DNA of 64,000 bases from Archangium violaceum. GTDB taxonomy: Bacteria > Myxococcota > Myxococcia > Myxococcales > Myxococcaceae. The stretch's first letter is position 1, and each line of letters begins with the position of its first letter. Location of the stretch: assembly GCF_016887565.1 (NCBI RefSeq), contig NZ_CP069396.1, positions 1,515,001-1,579,000 on the forward strand. The letters are read 5' to 3'. The notes beneath the pieces were generated by a model that had not been told where the DNA came from, ran no database searches, and worked only from the letters and a program-made list of their open reading frames with translations. A program made the position numbers and the translations under genes. Shown in pieces: positions 1-8,577 of this stretch.

Positions 1-1614
1 CTGGGCACCACCAACTCGTGCGTGGCGGTGGTGACGAACAACAAGCCGACGGTGCTGCGCTCGCGCGAGGGCTACAACACGATTCCCTCGGTGGTGTCGC
101 TCACGACGCAGGGCAAGCTGCTGGTGAGCCACCGGGCGAAGAGCCAGGTGCTGCTGCGTCCGGACCAGACCATCTACGGCGCGAAGCGTCTGGTGGGGCG
201 GCCCTTCGACAGCGCGGTGGTGAACCAGGTGCGCGAGCGCTTCCACTACGAGATCGTCCCCGACGCGCGAGGCCGGGCGGCGGTGCGGATGGGGGACAAC
301 GTACTGTCGCTGGAGGAGGTGCAGGGCATCATCCTGCGCGAGTGCAAGGAATTGGCGGAGCAGCACCTGGGGCAGAAGGTGGAGCGGGCGGTGGTGACGG
401 TGCCGGCGTACTACTCGGAGCCGCAGCGCGAGGCGGTGAGGCGGGCGGGGTGGATGGCGGGGCTGAAGGTGGAGCGCATCCTGAACGAGCCGACGTCGGC
501 GGCGCTGGCGTACGGGCTGAACCGGGACATGGCGAAGAAGGTGCTCGTCTACGACCTGGGAGGCGGCACGTTCGACGCGACGATCCTGCGCATCGACGGG
601 AACGTGTTCGAGGTGCTGTCCACGGGAGGCGACATCTTCCTGGGGGGAATGGACTTCGACACCCTCCTGGTGGACCTGTTGCTGGAGCGCTTCCAGCAGC
701 AGGAGAAGGTGGCGTTCCAGGGGGACCGGATTGCCTTGTCGCGGGTGACGGACGCGGCGGAGCGGGCGAAGGTGGCGTTGTCGGAGAGCAGCACGTACGA
801 GGTGCACATCCCGATGCTGATGATGGGCGAGGGGGGTCAGCCGCACGACCTGCACGTGACGCTCACGCGCGCGGAGATGGAGAGGGTGTGCATGCCGCTG
901 GTGATGCGCACGCTGGACGTGGTGCGGGACGTATTGCTGGACGCGAAGCTGCGGCCCGGGGAGATCGACGACATCCTGCTGGTGGGAGGACAGAGCCGGA
1001 TGCCGCTGGTGCGGGAGAAGCTGAAGGAAGTCTTCGGCAAACCGCCGCATGCGGGGGTGAACACGGACGAGGCGGTGGCATTGGGAGCGGCGCTGTACTC
1101 GAGCGCGGTGGACAAGGTGAGCAGCGTGGTGCTCATCGACGTGCTGCCGATGACGATTGGCGTGGCGATGCCGGGAGGAGGGTTCACGCGGGTCATCGAG
1201 AGGAACACGCCGCTGCCGGCGCAGCGCTCGTTCGCGATCTCCACGACGAGGGACAACGAAGAGGTGATGGAGCTGTCCATCTTCCAGGGAGAGGACAACC
1301 ACATCTCGGCGAACGAGTACCTGGGGACGGTGAGGCTGGAGGGCCTGCCGAAGGGCCCGAAGGGCTCCGTCCGGGTGGCGGTGACGCTGCGGCTGGATTC
1401 GGAGTGCGTGCTGCACGTGAACGCGCTGGAGTACTCGACGCGCAAGGAGATGAAGGCGACGTTGGCGACGCGCTACACGCCGGAGGAGCTGAGGCAGAGG
1501 CTGAACGTGGCCTCGGACGCGGCGAGGGCGGCGGAGGAGCGTCGAGGACAGGACCTGAAGGAGCGCTCGGGGCGTTTCTGGGGTTTCCTGAAGAAGGTGG
1601 TGGGAAAGGCCTGA
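1..1614 (+). CDS. Hsp70/DnaK-family chaperone, 5' end missing
   Basis: The reading frame is open from base 1, so the start codon lies just left of the window. The first residues LGTTNSCVAV are the phosphate-1 loop of an Hsp70 ATPase domain. DLGGGTFD near residue 185 and VGGQSRMP near residue 325 complete the nucleotide site, and EPTSAALAYG precedes the second phosphate loop. The visible part is 537 aa, so the protein is about 100 aa shorter than DnaK. What follows the ATPase domain is a short beta-type substrate domain with little or no C-terminal lid. Myxobacteria carry many DnaK paralogs, some tied to motility and development (for example SglK), and this is probably one of them rather than the housekeeping chaperone. 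No grpE or dnaJ is adjacent. Confidence 0.9.
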   Translation: MGTTNSCVAVVTNNKPTVLRSREGYNTIPSVVSLTTQGKLLVSHRAKSQVLLRPDQTIYGAKRLVGRPFDSAVVNQVRERFHYEIVPDARGRAAVRMGDNVLSLEEVQGIILRECKELAEQHLGQKVERAVVTVPAYYSEPQREAVRRAGWMAGLKVERILNEPTSAALAYGLNRDMAKKVLVYDLGGGTFDATILRIDGNVFEVLSTGGDIFLGGMDFDTLLVDLLLERFQQQEKVAFQGDRIALSRVTDAAERAKVALSESSTYEVHIPMLMMGEGGQPHDLHVTLTRAEMERVCMPLVMRTLDVVRDVLLDAKLRPGEIDDILLVGGQSRMPLVREKLKEVFGKPPHAGVNTDEAVALGAALYSSAVDKVSSVVLIDVLPMTIGVAMPGGGFTRVIERNTPLPAQRSFAISTTRDNEEVMELSIFQGEDNHISANEYLGTVRLEGLPKGPKGSVRVAVTLRLDSECVLHVNALEYSTRKEMKATLATRYTPEELRQRLNVASDAARAAEERRGQDLKERSGRFWGFLKKVVGKA

Positions 1615-1616
1615 GC

Positions 1617-1648
1617 CCAACAACCCCCAACAACAACAACAACAACAA
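1617..1648. repeat. (CAA)n microsatellite
   Basis: Directly after the DnaK-like stop codon there is an interrupted run of CAA triplets ending in about six perfect copies. It abuts the palindromic repeat that follows. It is non-coding and of slippage type. Confidence 0.7.
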
Positions 1649-1684
1649 CCCCTCTCCCTCTGGGAGAGGGACGGGGTGAGGGTA
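1649..1684 (+). repeat. Dispersed palindromic repeat, copy 1
   Basis: This is one of six copies in the window of an element built as CCCTCTCCC, three to four bases, GGGAGAGGG, then a tail ACGGGGTGAGGGTAT. The arms form a hairpin of about 9 bp. This copy lies between the DnaK-like gene and the antiporter, where it could act as a transcript 3' end. It resembles REP-type elements; no transposase is nearby. Confidence 0.8.
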
Positions 1685-1718
1685 TCGAGCATCCCGGGTT
1701 GAGCTACCCTGTGGTGCC

Positions 1719-3569
1719 ATGGCCGCCAGCCCCCAGGATCCCATCTACGTCCAGGCGCTCATCTTCCTTGGAGCGGCGGTCGTCGCCGTGCCGCTCTTCC
1801 GCAGGCTGCGCTTGGGCTCCATCCTCGGCTACCTGGCGGCGGGGCTCGTCATCGGCCCCTTCGGGCTCGGACTCTTCTCCGACTCCACCTCGGTGATGCA
1901 TGTCGCCGAGCTCGGCGTCGTGCTCTTCCTCTTCGTCATCGGGCTGGAGCTCAACCTCACGCGGCTGTGGGCCATGCGCCGCGACATCTTCGTGCTCGGC
2001 ACGGCGCAGGTCGTCTTCACCGGCCTGCTGGCCATGCTCTACCCGCTTCTCGTGGTGGGGCGCTCGTGGCAGGCCTCGCTCGTGGCGGGGCTCGGGCTCG
2101 CGCTCTCGTCCACGGCGCTCGTCATGCAGCTGCTCGGAGAGCGCGGCGAGGCGCAACACCCCCATGGCCAGAAGGCGTTCGCCATCCTCCTGTTGCAGGA
2201 TCTGGCCATCGTGCCGCTGCTCGCGCTCGTGGCGTTGCTCTCCCCGGTGAAGACGGCCGGGGGCGACCCGGTCTGGCTGTCCGGGGCGAAGATGCTGGGC
2301 GCCTTGGCGGTGGTGGTGCTCACGGGCCGCTACCTGCTCAGCCCCTTCTTCCGGGTGCTCGCGAGCGCGGGGGCCCATGAGGTGATGACGGCGGCCGCCC
2401 TACTCGTCGTCATCGCGGCGGCCACGCTGATGACGTACGTGGGGCTGTCCTCCGCGCTCGGCGCGTTCATCGCGGGCGTCCTGCTCGCCGAGTCGACCTA
2501 CAGGCACGAGCTCGAGGCGGACCTCGAGCCCTTCCGGGGGCTGCTGCTCGGGCTCTTCTTCATCTCCGTCGGGATGACGGTGGACCTCCGGGTCATCGCG
2601 CATGCCTGGCCCCTGCTGCTCGGCGCGGTGGTGACGCTCACGGTCATCAAGACGTCGGTGGTATACGGGCTGATGCGGCTGTTGCGCAACGGGCACGAGG
2701 TGTCCATCCGCACCGCGCTGTACCTGGGGCAGGGCGGCGAGTTCGGCTTCGTCCTGTTCTCCACCGCGGTGGCCGCCGGGGTGATGGAGCAGGTGATTGC
2801 CACGCGGCTCGTCGCGGTCGTGACCCTCACCATGGCGCTCACGCCGCTGCTGGCCGCGCTCGCCCCGAGACTCGCACGTACGCGCGCGGCACCCGAGCGC
2901 GAGGAGCGCTTCGAGGACGTACACGGCTCGGTGCTCATCATTGGCTTCGGGCGGTTCGGGCAGATCGTCAGCCAGCTGCTGCTGCCCGAGGGGGTCGACG
3001 TCACCACCATCGACAACGACGTGGAGATGATCGAGGCGGCCGAGCGCTTTGGCTTCAAGGTCTACTATGGCGACGGCACGAGGCTGGACGTGTTGCGCGC
3101 GGCGGGTGCGGAGCGTGCGCGGCTCATCTGCGTGTGTGTGGAGCGCCAGGAGACCGCCAACCGCATCGTGGAGCTGTGTCGGACGTCATTCCCCTTCGCG
3201 CGGCTGTACGTGCGCGCGTACGACCGAGGGCATGCGCTGGAGCTGCTGGAGCAGGGCGCGCACTTCCAGATGCGCGAGACCTTCGAGAGCGCGATCGCCT
3301 TCGGGCGCGCGGCGCTGGAGGAGCTGGGGCTGTCGAGGGAGCGCGTGGCGGAGGTGGAGGAGGATATCCGCCGGCGCGATCGCGAGCGCTTCGCCCTGCA
3401 GCAGCAGCAGGGCCGGGACCCCTGGGTGGGCAGCGACAGGCTCTACACCCGTCCCGCCCCTCGCCCCGAGCCGTTCACGAGCCCTCAGCGTCAGGGCGTC
3501 GCGCTGAACCCGGACGCGCTGACAGAGGGTTCCACCAGGCAGGACGAGGAGGGGGGCGGAGACGACTAG
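1719..3569 (+). CDS. CPA2-family cation/proton antiporter with RCK domain (KefB/KefC-like)
   Basis: The 616-aa protein exchanges monovalent cations (probably K+) for protons across the inner membrane. Residues about 5-390 form some twelve hydrophobic segments of the Na_H_Exchanger type; the stretch ALGAFIAGVLLAES is typical of the family's central helices. A TrkA-N/RCK nucleotide-binding domain follows from about residue 405, with the Rossmann motif GFGRFGQ and a downstream aspartate (TIDND). The charged tail after residue 540 is low complexity. Length and domain order match KefB/KefC. No KefF/KefG-like ancillary gene is next to it. Its stop codon overlaps the stop of the convergent DUF1622 gene. 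Confidence 0.9.
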   Translation: MAASPQDPIYVQALIFLGAAVVAVPLFRRLRLGSILGYLAAGLVIGPFGLGLFSDSTSVMHVAELGVVLFLFVIGLELNLTRLWAMRRDIFVLGTAQVVFTGLLAMLYPLLVVGRSWQASLVAGLGLALSSTALVMQLLGERGEAQHPHGQKAFAILLLQDLAIVPLLALVALLSPVKTAGGDPVWLSGAKMLGALAVVVLTGRYLLSPFFRVLASAGAHEVMTAAALLVVIAAATLMTYVGLSSALGAFIAGVLLAESTYRHELEADLEPFRGLLLGLFFISVGMTVDLRVIAHAWPLLLGAVVTLTVIKTSVVYGLMRLLRNGHEVSIRTALYLGQGGEFGFVLFSTAVAAGVMEQVIATRLVAVVTLTMALTPLLAALAPRLARTRAAPEREERFEDVHGSVLIIGFGRFGQIVSQLLLPEGVDVTTIDNDVEMIEAAERFGFKVYYGDGTRLDVLRAAGAERARLICVCVERQETANRIVELCRTSFPFARLYVRAYDRGHALELLEQGAHFQMRETFESAIAFGRAALEELGLSRERVAEVEEDIRRRDRERFALQQQQGRDPWVGSDRLYTRPAPRPEPFTSPQRQGVALNPDALTEGSTRQDEEGGGDD

Positions 3570-3994
3570 CGCCCGCCCTCGGGGCCCTGTGGCGCCTCCC
3601 CGGGCCGCTGCGCGGAAGCGCGAGGCTCCTCCTGCTTCAACCCCTTCAGCTTCAGCTCCGCGCTCTTCCAGGGCCAATGGCCCTCCAACTCCACGGCGAG
3701 GGTGAAGCTCAGGAAGGTGCGGATGAGCACGATGAGCCCGAGCACGAGCACGCCCTGGAGCGTGGGCTCCTCGCTGACGGTGCGGATGATGTCGGCGGCG
3801 ACGAGCAGCTCCAGCCCGAGCAGGATGGAGCGGCCGACCTTCTCTCGGAAGTGGCGGAAGAGGCTCTCACGGGTCTCTCGGCGCAGGCGCAGCGGCACCG
3901 AGACCGCCGAGAAGACGGTGCCCACCACCATGACGGCCACGCCGGCGCCCTCGAAGAGGCGCGCGGCCATCGACACCCATTCCGCGAAGGCCAT
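3566..3994 (-). CDS. DUF1622-family membrane protein
   Basis: A small inner-membrane protein of 142 aa. I chose the ATG at 3994 (MAFAEWVSMAARLFEGAG) because residues upstream of it in the frame are low-complexity read-through of the neighbouring remnant. Three hydrophobic segments are visible: near residues 12-32, 55-75 and 80-100. The pattern GVAVMVVGTV then RRETRESLFRHFREKVGRSILLGLELLVAADI is characteristic of DUF1622. The biochemical role of the family is unknown. The gene starts 8 bp after the stop of a broken inositol-phosphate synthase and may once have been its operon partner. It ends convergently on the antiporter gene with overlapping stops. Confidence 0.8.
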   Translation of the reverse strand: MAFAEWVSMAARLFEGAGVAVMVVGTVFSAVSVPLRLRRETRESLFRHFREKVGRSILLGLELLVAADIIRTVSEEPTLQGVLVLGLIVLIRTFLSFTLAVELEGHWPWKSAELKLKGLKQEEPRASAQRPGEAPQGPEGGR

Positions 3995-4002
3995 GGCCTC
4001 TC

Positions 4003-4259
4003 TCAATCGTAGCTCTCGGTGCCGGGAGGGCAGGAGGGCTCCTCGCCCATGAGCGAGCGCAGCGTGTTCTTGAGCTTCATGCTCTGCACGAACAGGTCTG
4101 CATGGGGTAACCCATCTGCGTGAGCGAGCCCACCGGCAGTCCCAGGGCCTTGCGGGCCAGGAGCACACCCGCGATGAACGTGCTGGAGACAGCGCCCATG
4201 TCGGGCAGCAGGACCGCGAGCTTCCCTCTTGGCGGGCGGATCGTGTCTGGTCGTTTCAT
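4003..4259 (-). pseudogene. Inositol-3-phosphate synthase remnant (large internal deletion)
   Basis: The frame starting at 4259 reads KLAVLLPDMGAVSSTFIAG then LPVGSLTQMG, the N-terminal NAD-binding segment of bacterial myo-inositol-1-phosphate synthase. It then shifts frame. In the next frame the tail HADLFVQSMKLKNTLRSLMG resembles the C-terminal end of the same family and stops at 4003. About 50 N-terminal and 34 C-terminal residues remain of roughly 370-440, so the catalytic middle is gone. Both ends survive, which points to one internal deletion that also broke the frame. It cannot make an active enzyme. The C-terminal assignment is weaker than the N-terminal one. Confidence 0.7.
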
Positions 4260-4540
4260 CTGTCCCTCGCTACCCCATGTGCTCGCCTAAGGCTTAAGTA
4301 CTCCTTGGACGTACAGCCACTTGCCCTCTCGACCAATGGCTCAACTCCACTGTGCTGTCCGTGGGTCGATGCGACCGTGGGGGTGTCGAGCGTCCGACGA
4401 CGACCAGGTTGTGTATCCAGAGACGCCTTGGAAAGTCCCGCGGTGCTGCTCACCCTGCGCGGAAGTTCTGCCTGCCGAGGTGCCGATGGCTCCAGCGGAG
4501 ATGACGACCGAGCAGCTCGAGCAGCGGGTGCGCTCGTTGA
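4260..4540. other. Degraded intergenic stretch
   Basis: No convincing gene is seen here. A + strand segment at 4485-4548 reads MAPAEMTTEQLEQRVRSLIE and looks like a leftover coding fragment out of frame with the glycosidase remnant that follows. Otherwise there are only short, biased open frames. Confidence 0.4.
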
Positions 4541-4834
4541 TTGAAGAGGTGGTTCCACTTCGAGGACCACCGGCTGGAGTCCGCGGTGGCGTGGCTCGAG
4601 AAGCTGGGCGTGAAGAAGCTGCGCACGGGCTTGAGCTGGGCGGATAGCCACCGGCCCAACTACGAGGCCTGGTTCGACCGGCAGATGAGCCTGCTCGAGG
4701 ACTTCGACGTGACGCTGACGTACTGCTTCACCCCGGGGTCGTGCGGCATCAATGAGCACCACACGAGCCCGCCCCGGAACATCGAGGAGTTCGCCGCCTT
4801 CTGCGCGCGCATGACGCGCCGCTACGCGAAGTAG
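4541..4834 (+). pseudogene. Glycoside-hydrolase-like fragment (N-terminal part only)
   Basis: This open frame of 97 residues reads LESAVAWLEKLGVKKLRTG, then LSWADSHRP, and near the end TSPPRNIEEFAAFCARMTRRYA. It resembles the start of (beta/alpha)8-barrel cellulase/beta-xylosidase-like proteins that often sit beside CDP-paratose-2-epimerase-like and GT4 genes. It stops just before the expected WNEPN catalytic acid motif, so most of the barrel is missing. The upstream edge is also abrupt. It is best read as a broken gene. A functional short protein is unlikely because no active-site residues remain. Confidence 0.6.
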
Positions 4835-4839
4835 GCCCT

Positions 4840-6609
4840 TCACACCTCGAAGGGGCGCGCGGGGGCGTCGAGGTGGTCGCGGAGCAGCGGGGTGTAGCGC
4901 TCCGCGGCCCGGCGCAACCGCGCGGCCTCCGCCGGGACGAGCGCCTCCAGCGCCGAGGCCGCCATCACGTGGTGGCCCACCTGGAAGGCCAGGTAGCACG
5001 GCCGGTAGAAGTCCAATAGCCGGGGGCTGACGGCGCGGCCGCTCGCGCGCGCCACGTACTCGGCGAGGATGTCCTGCTCGGCCGCGTCCAGCCCGAGCTC
5101 CACGGCGGCGCCCACCACGTCCCAGGCCACGTCCTGACAGCCGACCAGGTCATGAGCGTCGTGATGGTCCACCGCGTCCGCCTTGAGGAGCCGTCCGTCC
5201 GTGAGGACGAGCCACTCCCAGGCCTGGAGCTTGTTGTCCGTCTCCACCGGGCGCACCTCGGCGGAGAGCCGGTCGAGGCGCGAGGCCCAGACGTCGAGCG
5301 CTCCGGCGTACCCGTCACCCAGCACCCGCGCGGTGTTGTAGCGCGCCATCTCCAGCAGCTTCGCGAGGGAGGCGCCTCGTCCGGGCTCCGCGAGGAACCG
5401 GCGGGCACGGAAGCCGAGGTAGGCGCCCACGCGCGTCATCAGCTCCGCGCGATCCATCCCCCGTGACATCGGAAGGGGCCGGGCGCCCTCGAGCCACCGC
5501 TGGACGAGGAAGCCGTGCCGCAGCCCCTCGACGGGAGGCGCGAGGCTGGCGTCCGCGAGCTGGCGCGCACGTGCCAGGCGCCGCTCGCCATGGGCCCCGA
5601 GGCCGGCGAACTTGAGCAGGAACGTGCCGCGCTCGGCCAGGACGAGGTACTTGCGCCGCTCCTGCTGGATGTGGACCGCGGGCCAGTTCCGCTCGTCGGG
5701 GAAGACCTTGTGACGCCAGCCGCCGCCGCCCACGTCCACGATCGGGCCGTAGGCGGAGCCGGTGAGATCCTCGACCCAGGAGAGGAGGGGCTCCGGGTCG
5801 AAGTCGGCCGTGTACCGGCGTGCCTGGGCCCAGCGCGTCCGGTGGCGCTCGCTGGCCGCGGGCTCGAGCTCTCCCGCGTGACTCGGGAAGAAGAGCAGGC
5901 GCTCCCGGGGGACACCGTGGTCCTCCAGGAAGTCCGCCACCGCTCCGAACGAGCTGCCCGACATCCCGGGTCCCTCGTCCACGATGGCGACGTGCGCCTC
6001 GCTCGCGCGGGCCAGGAGCTCGCGCTCGAATTCGGGCGAGAGGTTGAGGGTGCGCTGGAAGGGGTGGCCTCCGGGCCGGACGGTGAGGGGAGGAACCGGG
6101 GAGTCCGCCGCGGCCGCGACCACGCACGCCAGACTCGTTCCGATGCTGCGGATGCCAATCACCAGAGGCGGGCGCGGCAGGGATTGGAGCGCGCTCGCGG
6201 CCTCCAGGTACAGCTCCGGGTAGAGCGCGTAGTAGGCGTAGCCCTCGGGGACCTTGACGGTCACCCGCTCCGGGAGCGCCTGGCTCTCGAGCGTGGCGAG
6301 CACCTCGTGGGGCACGGGGGTGTAGCGCGAGAAGCCGCTCCGGTAGGAGTCCCGGACAGCGCGCGCCAGGGCCATGGGGAGCGCGAGACATGCCTCGTGA
6401 AGGGGACTGAGCGTGTCCTGGTGCCGCTCGGCGAAGTCCGCGTCGAGCACGCCCTGCGCGAGCTCTCCCGCTTCGATGAGCAGGCCCACCAGTGCCGCAT
6501 GGCGACCGAGCCCCGGGGGCATGACGCCTACCTGGAGCAGGCGTTCACGAAGCGACGCGAGCACCTCGGCTGGCCTTACTTCGCGCGCATGGTCTCCATA
6601 GACGAGCAT
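4840..6609 (-). CDS. Predicted phosphoribosyltransferase-like / kinase-like fusion protein
   Basis: A 589-aa protein of unknown function with two recognisable parts. Around residues 110-270 a type-I phosphoribosyltransferase-like fold is suggested by PPLVIGIRSIGTSLA and a modified PRPP loop VAIVDEGPGMSGSSF, in which DEGPGMSGSS takes the place of the usual DDxxxTGxT. From about residue 290 the sequence resembles an aminoglycoside-phosphotransferase/kinase fold, with KYLVLAERGTFLLKFAG, then DNKLQAWEWL and a C-terminal QDVAWDVVGAAVEL. The start ATG at 6609 has a good ribosome site (AAGGGGGAGA). It sits beside nucleotide-sugar genes and reads in the same direction as the UDP-glucuronate decarboxylase. 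A role in making or transferring a ribosyl or phospho-sugar unit is inference only. Confidence 0.7.
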   Translation of the reverse strand: MLVYGDHAREVRPAEVLASLRERLLQVGVMPPGLGRHAALVGLLIEAGELAQGVLDADFAERHQDTLSPLHEACLALPMALARAVRDSYRSGFSRYTPVPHEVLATLESQALPERVTVKVPEGYAYYALYPELYLEAASALQSLPRPPLVIGIRSIGTSLACVVAAAADSPVPPLTVRPGGHPFQRTLNLSPEFERELLARASEAHVAIVDEGPGMSGSSFGAVADFLEDHGVPRERLLFFPSHAGELEPAASERHRTRWAQARRYTADFDPEPLLSWVEDLTGSAYGPIVDVGGGGWRHKVFPDERNWPAVHIQQERRKYLVLAERGTFLLKFAGLGAHGERRLARARQLADASLAPPVEGLRHGFLVQRWLEGARPLPMSRGMDRAELMTRVGAYLGFRARRFLAEPGRGASLAKLLEMARYNTARVLGDGYAGALDVWASRLDRLSAEVRPVETDNKLQAWEWLVLTDGRLLKADAVDHHDAHDLVGCQDVAWDVVGAAVELGLDAAEQDILAEYVARASGRAVSPRLLDFYRPCYLAFQVGHHVMAASALEALVPAEAARLRRAAERYTPLLRDHLDAPARPFEV

Positions 6610-6813
6610 TGGAGTCGTCTCCCCCTTGACGGAAGAAGATAGGGGGCCTCACCTCCGGAGGGAGGCTGTGTCCTGAGGAGCGCACTCCGAGGCACCGGGC
6701 GCTCGCATGGCCGCCCGCCTTGGGCAGACTGCCGCCGGGATTCACTGTCCTCGGGGGATGTCATGTCCTTTCGCTCGCTGGCGCCGCTGGAGGCCCTGCC
6801 CTGATGCCCGCCG

Positions 6814-7821
6814 TCAGACGACCGGGCCCGCGTCCACGCGCGTGTTGGACGTACGCGGGGGGTCCGAGTGCTCGGTCAGCCGGCGGAAGTACGCGATGGT
6901 CTCCCGGAGACCGTCCTCGAGTGCCACCCGGGGCTCCCAGCCGAGCAGCTGGCGCGCCCGGGTGATGTCCGGCTGGCGCTGCTTGGGATCGTCCTTGGGC
7001 AGCGGCTGGAAGGTGATGCGGCTGCCTCCGCCCATGGCCGCGCGCACCGCCTCGGCGAACTGGAGGATGGTCATCTCGCGCGGGTTGCCGATGTTGACGG
7101 GCTCCTCCACGTCCGACACCGCCAGGCGCACGATGCCGTCGATGAGATCCGACACGTAGCAGAACGAGCGAGTCTGGCTCCCATCTCCGAAGACGGTGAA
7201 GTCCTCGCCCCGGAGCGCCTGCCCCACGAAGGCGGGCACCACGCGCCCATCGTTGAGGCGCATGCGGGGACCGTAGGTGTTGAAGATGCGGACGATGCGG
7301 GTGCGGACCTCGTGCGCGCGCCGGTACGCCGCCACGATGGCCTCTCCGTAGCGCTTGGCCTCGTCGTAGCAGGAGCGCGGGCCAATGGGATTCACGTTGC
7401 CCCAGTACTCCTCGCGCTGCGGGTGCACCAGCGGGTCTCCGTAGATCTCCGACGTGGAGGCCTGGAGGAACACCGCGCCCTTGTTCTGGGCCAGCCGGAG
7501 GCCATTCTCGGTGCCGATGGAGCCCACCCGCAGCGTCTCGATGGGCAGCTGCGCGTAGTCGATGGGCGAGGCCGGTGAGGCCATGTTGAAGACGAAGTCC
7601 ACCGGACCCTCGAAGGCGAACGGCTCGGTGATGTCGTGGTGCAGCGATACGAAGCGCCCGTCCTTGCGCGGCTCGACGAGATTGCGTGCGTCACCCGTGA
7701 TGAAGTTGTCGACGCTCACCACCTCCGATGCGCCGTCGGCGAGCAATCGCTCGCAGAGATGTGAGCCCAGGAAGCCCGCTCCGCCCAGGACGATGATCCG
7801 CTTGCCGTGGATTCGGTTCAT
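6814..7821 (-). CDS. UDP-glucuronate decarboxylase-like SDR enzyme
   Basis: An extended short-chain dehydrogenase of 335 aa predicted to convert UDP-glucuronic acid to UDP-xylose with bound NAD. The Rossmann motif GGAGFLGSH is at residues 14-22. The active site shows [11 protein letters not shown] and the catalytic pair in YDEAKRYGE. The stretch [20 protein letters not shown] is diagnostic for UXS-type decarboxylases. Length matches bacterial UXS enzymes. The product would feed xylose or arabinose into surface polysaccharide or glycolipid. It is divergent from the epimerase/GT4 genes, with a 387-bp region between them holding two palindromes. Confidence 0.88.
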   Translation of the reverse strand: MNRIHGKRIIVLGGAGFLGSHLCERLLADGASEVVSVDNFITGDARNLVEPRKDGRFVSLHHDITEPFAFEGPVDFVFNMASPASPIDYAQLPIETLRVGSIGTENGLRLAQNKGAVFLQASTSEIYGDPLVHPQREEYWGNVNPIGPRSCYDEAKRYGEAIVAAYRRAHEVRTRIVRIFNTYGPRMRLNDGRVVPAFVGQALRGEDFTVFGDGSQTRSFCYVSDLIDGIVRLAVSDVEEPVNIGNPREMTILQFAEAVRAAMGGGSRITFQPLPKDDPKQRQPDITRARQLLGWEPRVALEDGLRETIAYFRRLTEHSDPPRTSNTRVDAGPVV

Positions 7822-8027
7822 TCCTGGAGCTTGCGGCCAGGGCTGGAGCCGGGGGGAGCGGCCATCGCCGGCCCACGGGCCATGCGTTTTGTCCCCGACG
7901 CGTCAGGCGCCAGCCACGTCCGCCAGCAAGCAGCGGGGCCGTTCTCCGGTGCACGTCTCTCTCTCGGCGTCGGCTTGCCTGCTCGCGATGGACCCTGAAC
8001 TCCAGTTCTAGGACCGGCGTTCTACGA

Positions 8028-8077
8028 CTCACGCACGTGAGCGAGAGCACTCCGCGACAAGTGCGATGGATCCATCG
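8028..8077. promoter_or_regulatory. Two palindromes in the divergent sugar-gene promoter region
   Basis: CTCACGCACGTGAG (8028-8041; 6-bp arms, 2-bp spacer) and CGATGGATCCATCG (8064-8077; perfect 14-bp palindrome) lie 36 bp apart centre to centre. They fall between the UDP-glucuronate decarboxylase gene and the truncated epimerase. They look like protein-binding sites; the binding factor is unknown. The rest of 7822-8208 shows no gene. Confidence 0.35.
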
Positions 8078-8208
8078 GGCCCGGGGTACCGCCAGGCATC
8101 AGGGTGCTTACCCTTCCCGCGGAAAGACGGGGCCGTTCCACATCGGCTGGCCCCCTGACCTTCACAAACCAGAGACGCGCGTGGCGCGGCGGTTGCTGGG
8201 AGGGAATC

Positions 8209-8577
8209 ATGAGGCGCAAGCAGGTACTCATCACCGGAGGCGCGGGCTTCATCGGTTCGCATCTGGAGGATGGGATGCAGCAGCGTGACTTCGTCAACGT
8301 GCACGACGTGGCGCGCGCCTGCCGCCTGGCCATGGAGGTCGAGGACGCGGCCGGGCATGTGCTCAACATCGGCAGCGGCCGCTCCGTCAAAGTGATGGGC
8401 AAGCCACACATCCGGCCAGCGGTGACGGGCAAATACCGTATGGGCGACATCCGTCATTGCTTCGCCGACATCACGTTGGCTCGCGAGGTGCTGGGATACG
8501 AGCCTCGGGTCGAGTTCCAGCGGGGGCTGGCGGAATGGCTGAAGGCGGAGCTCGAGGCGCGAGGGCTGACCGTATGA
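8209..8577 (+). pseudogene. NAD-dependent nucleotide-sugar epimerase with in-frame internal deletion
   Basis: The ATG at 8209 has a clear ribosome site (GGGAGGGA). Residues 1-19 (QVLITGGAGFIGSHL) are the first strand and nucleotide loop of an SDR epimerase. Residue 20 onward (QQRDFVNVHDVARACRLAME, GKYRMGDIRHCFADITLA) is the C-terminal third of a dTDP-L-rhamnose-4-epimerase-like enzyme. Some 200 residues, including the catalytic YxxxK, are missing, yet the frame is kept and gives 122 aa. Its stop overlaps the start of the next epimerase (ATGA), so it may persist to keep translational coupling. Catalysis is very unlikely. Confidence 0.75.
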
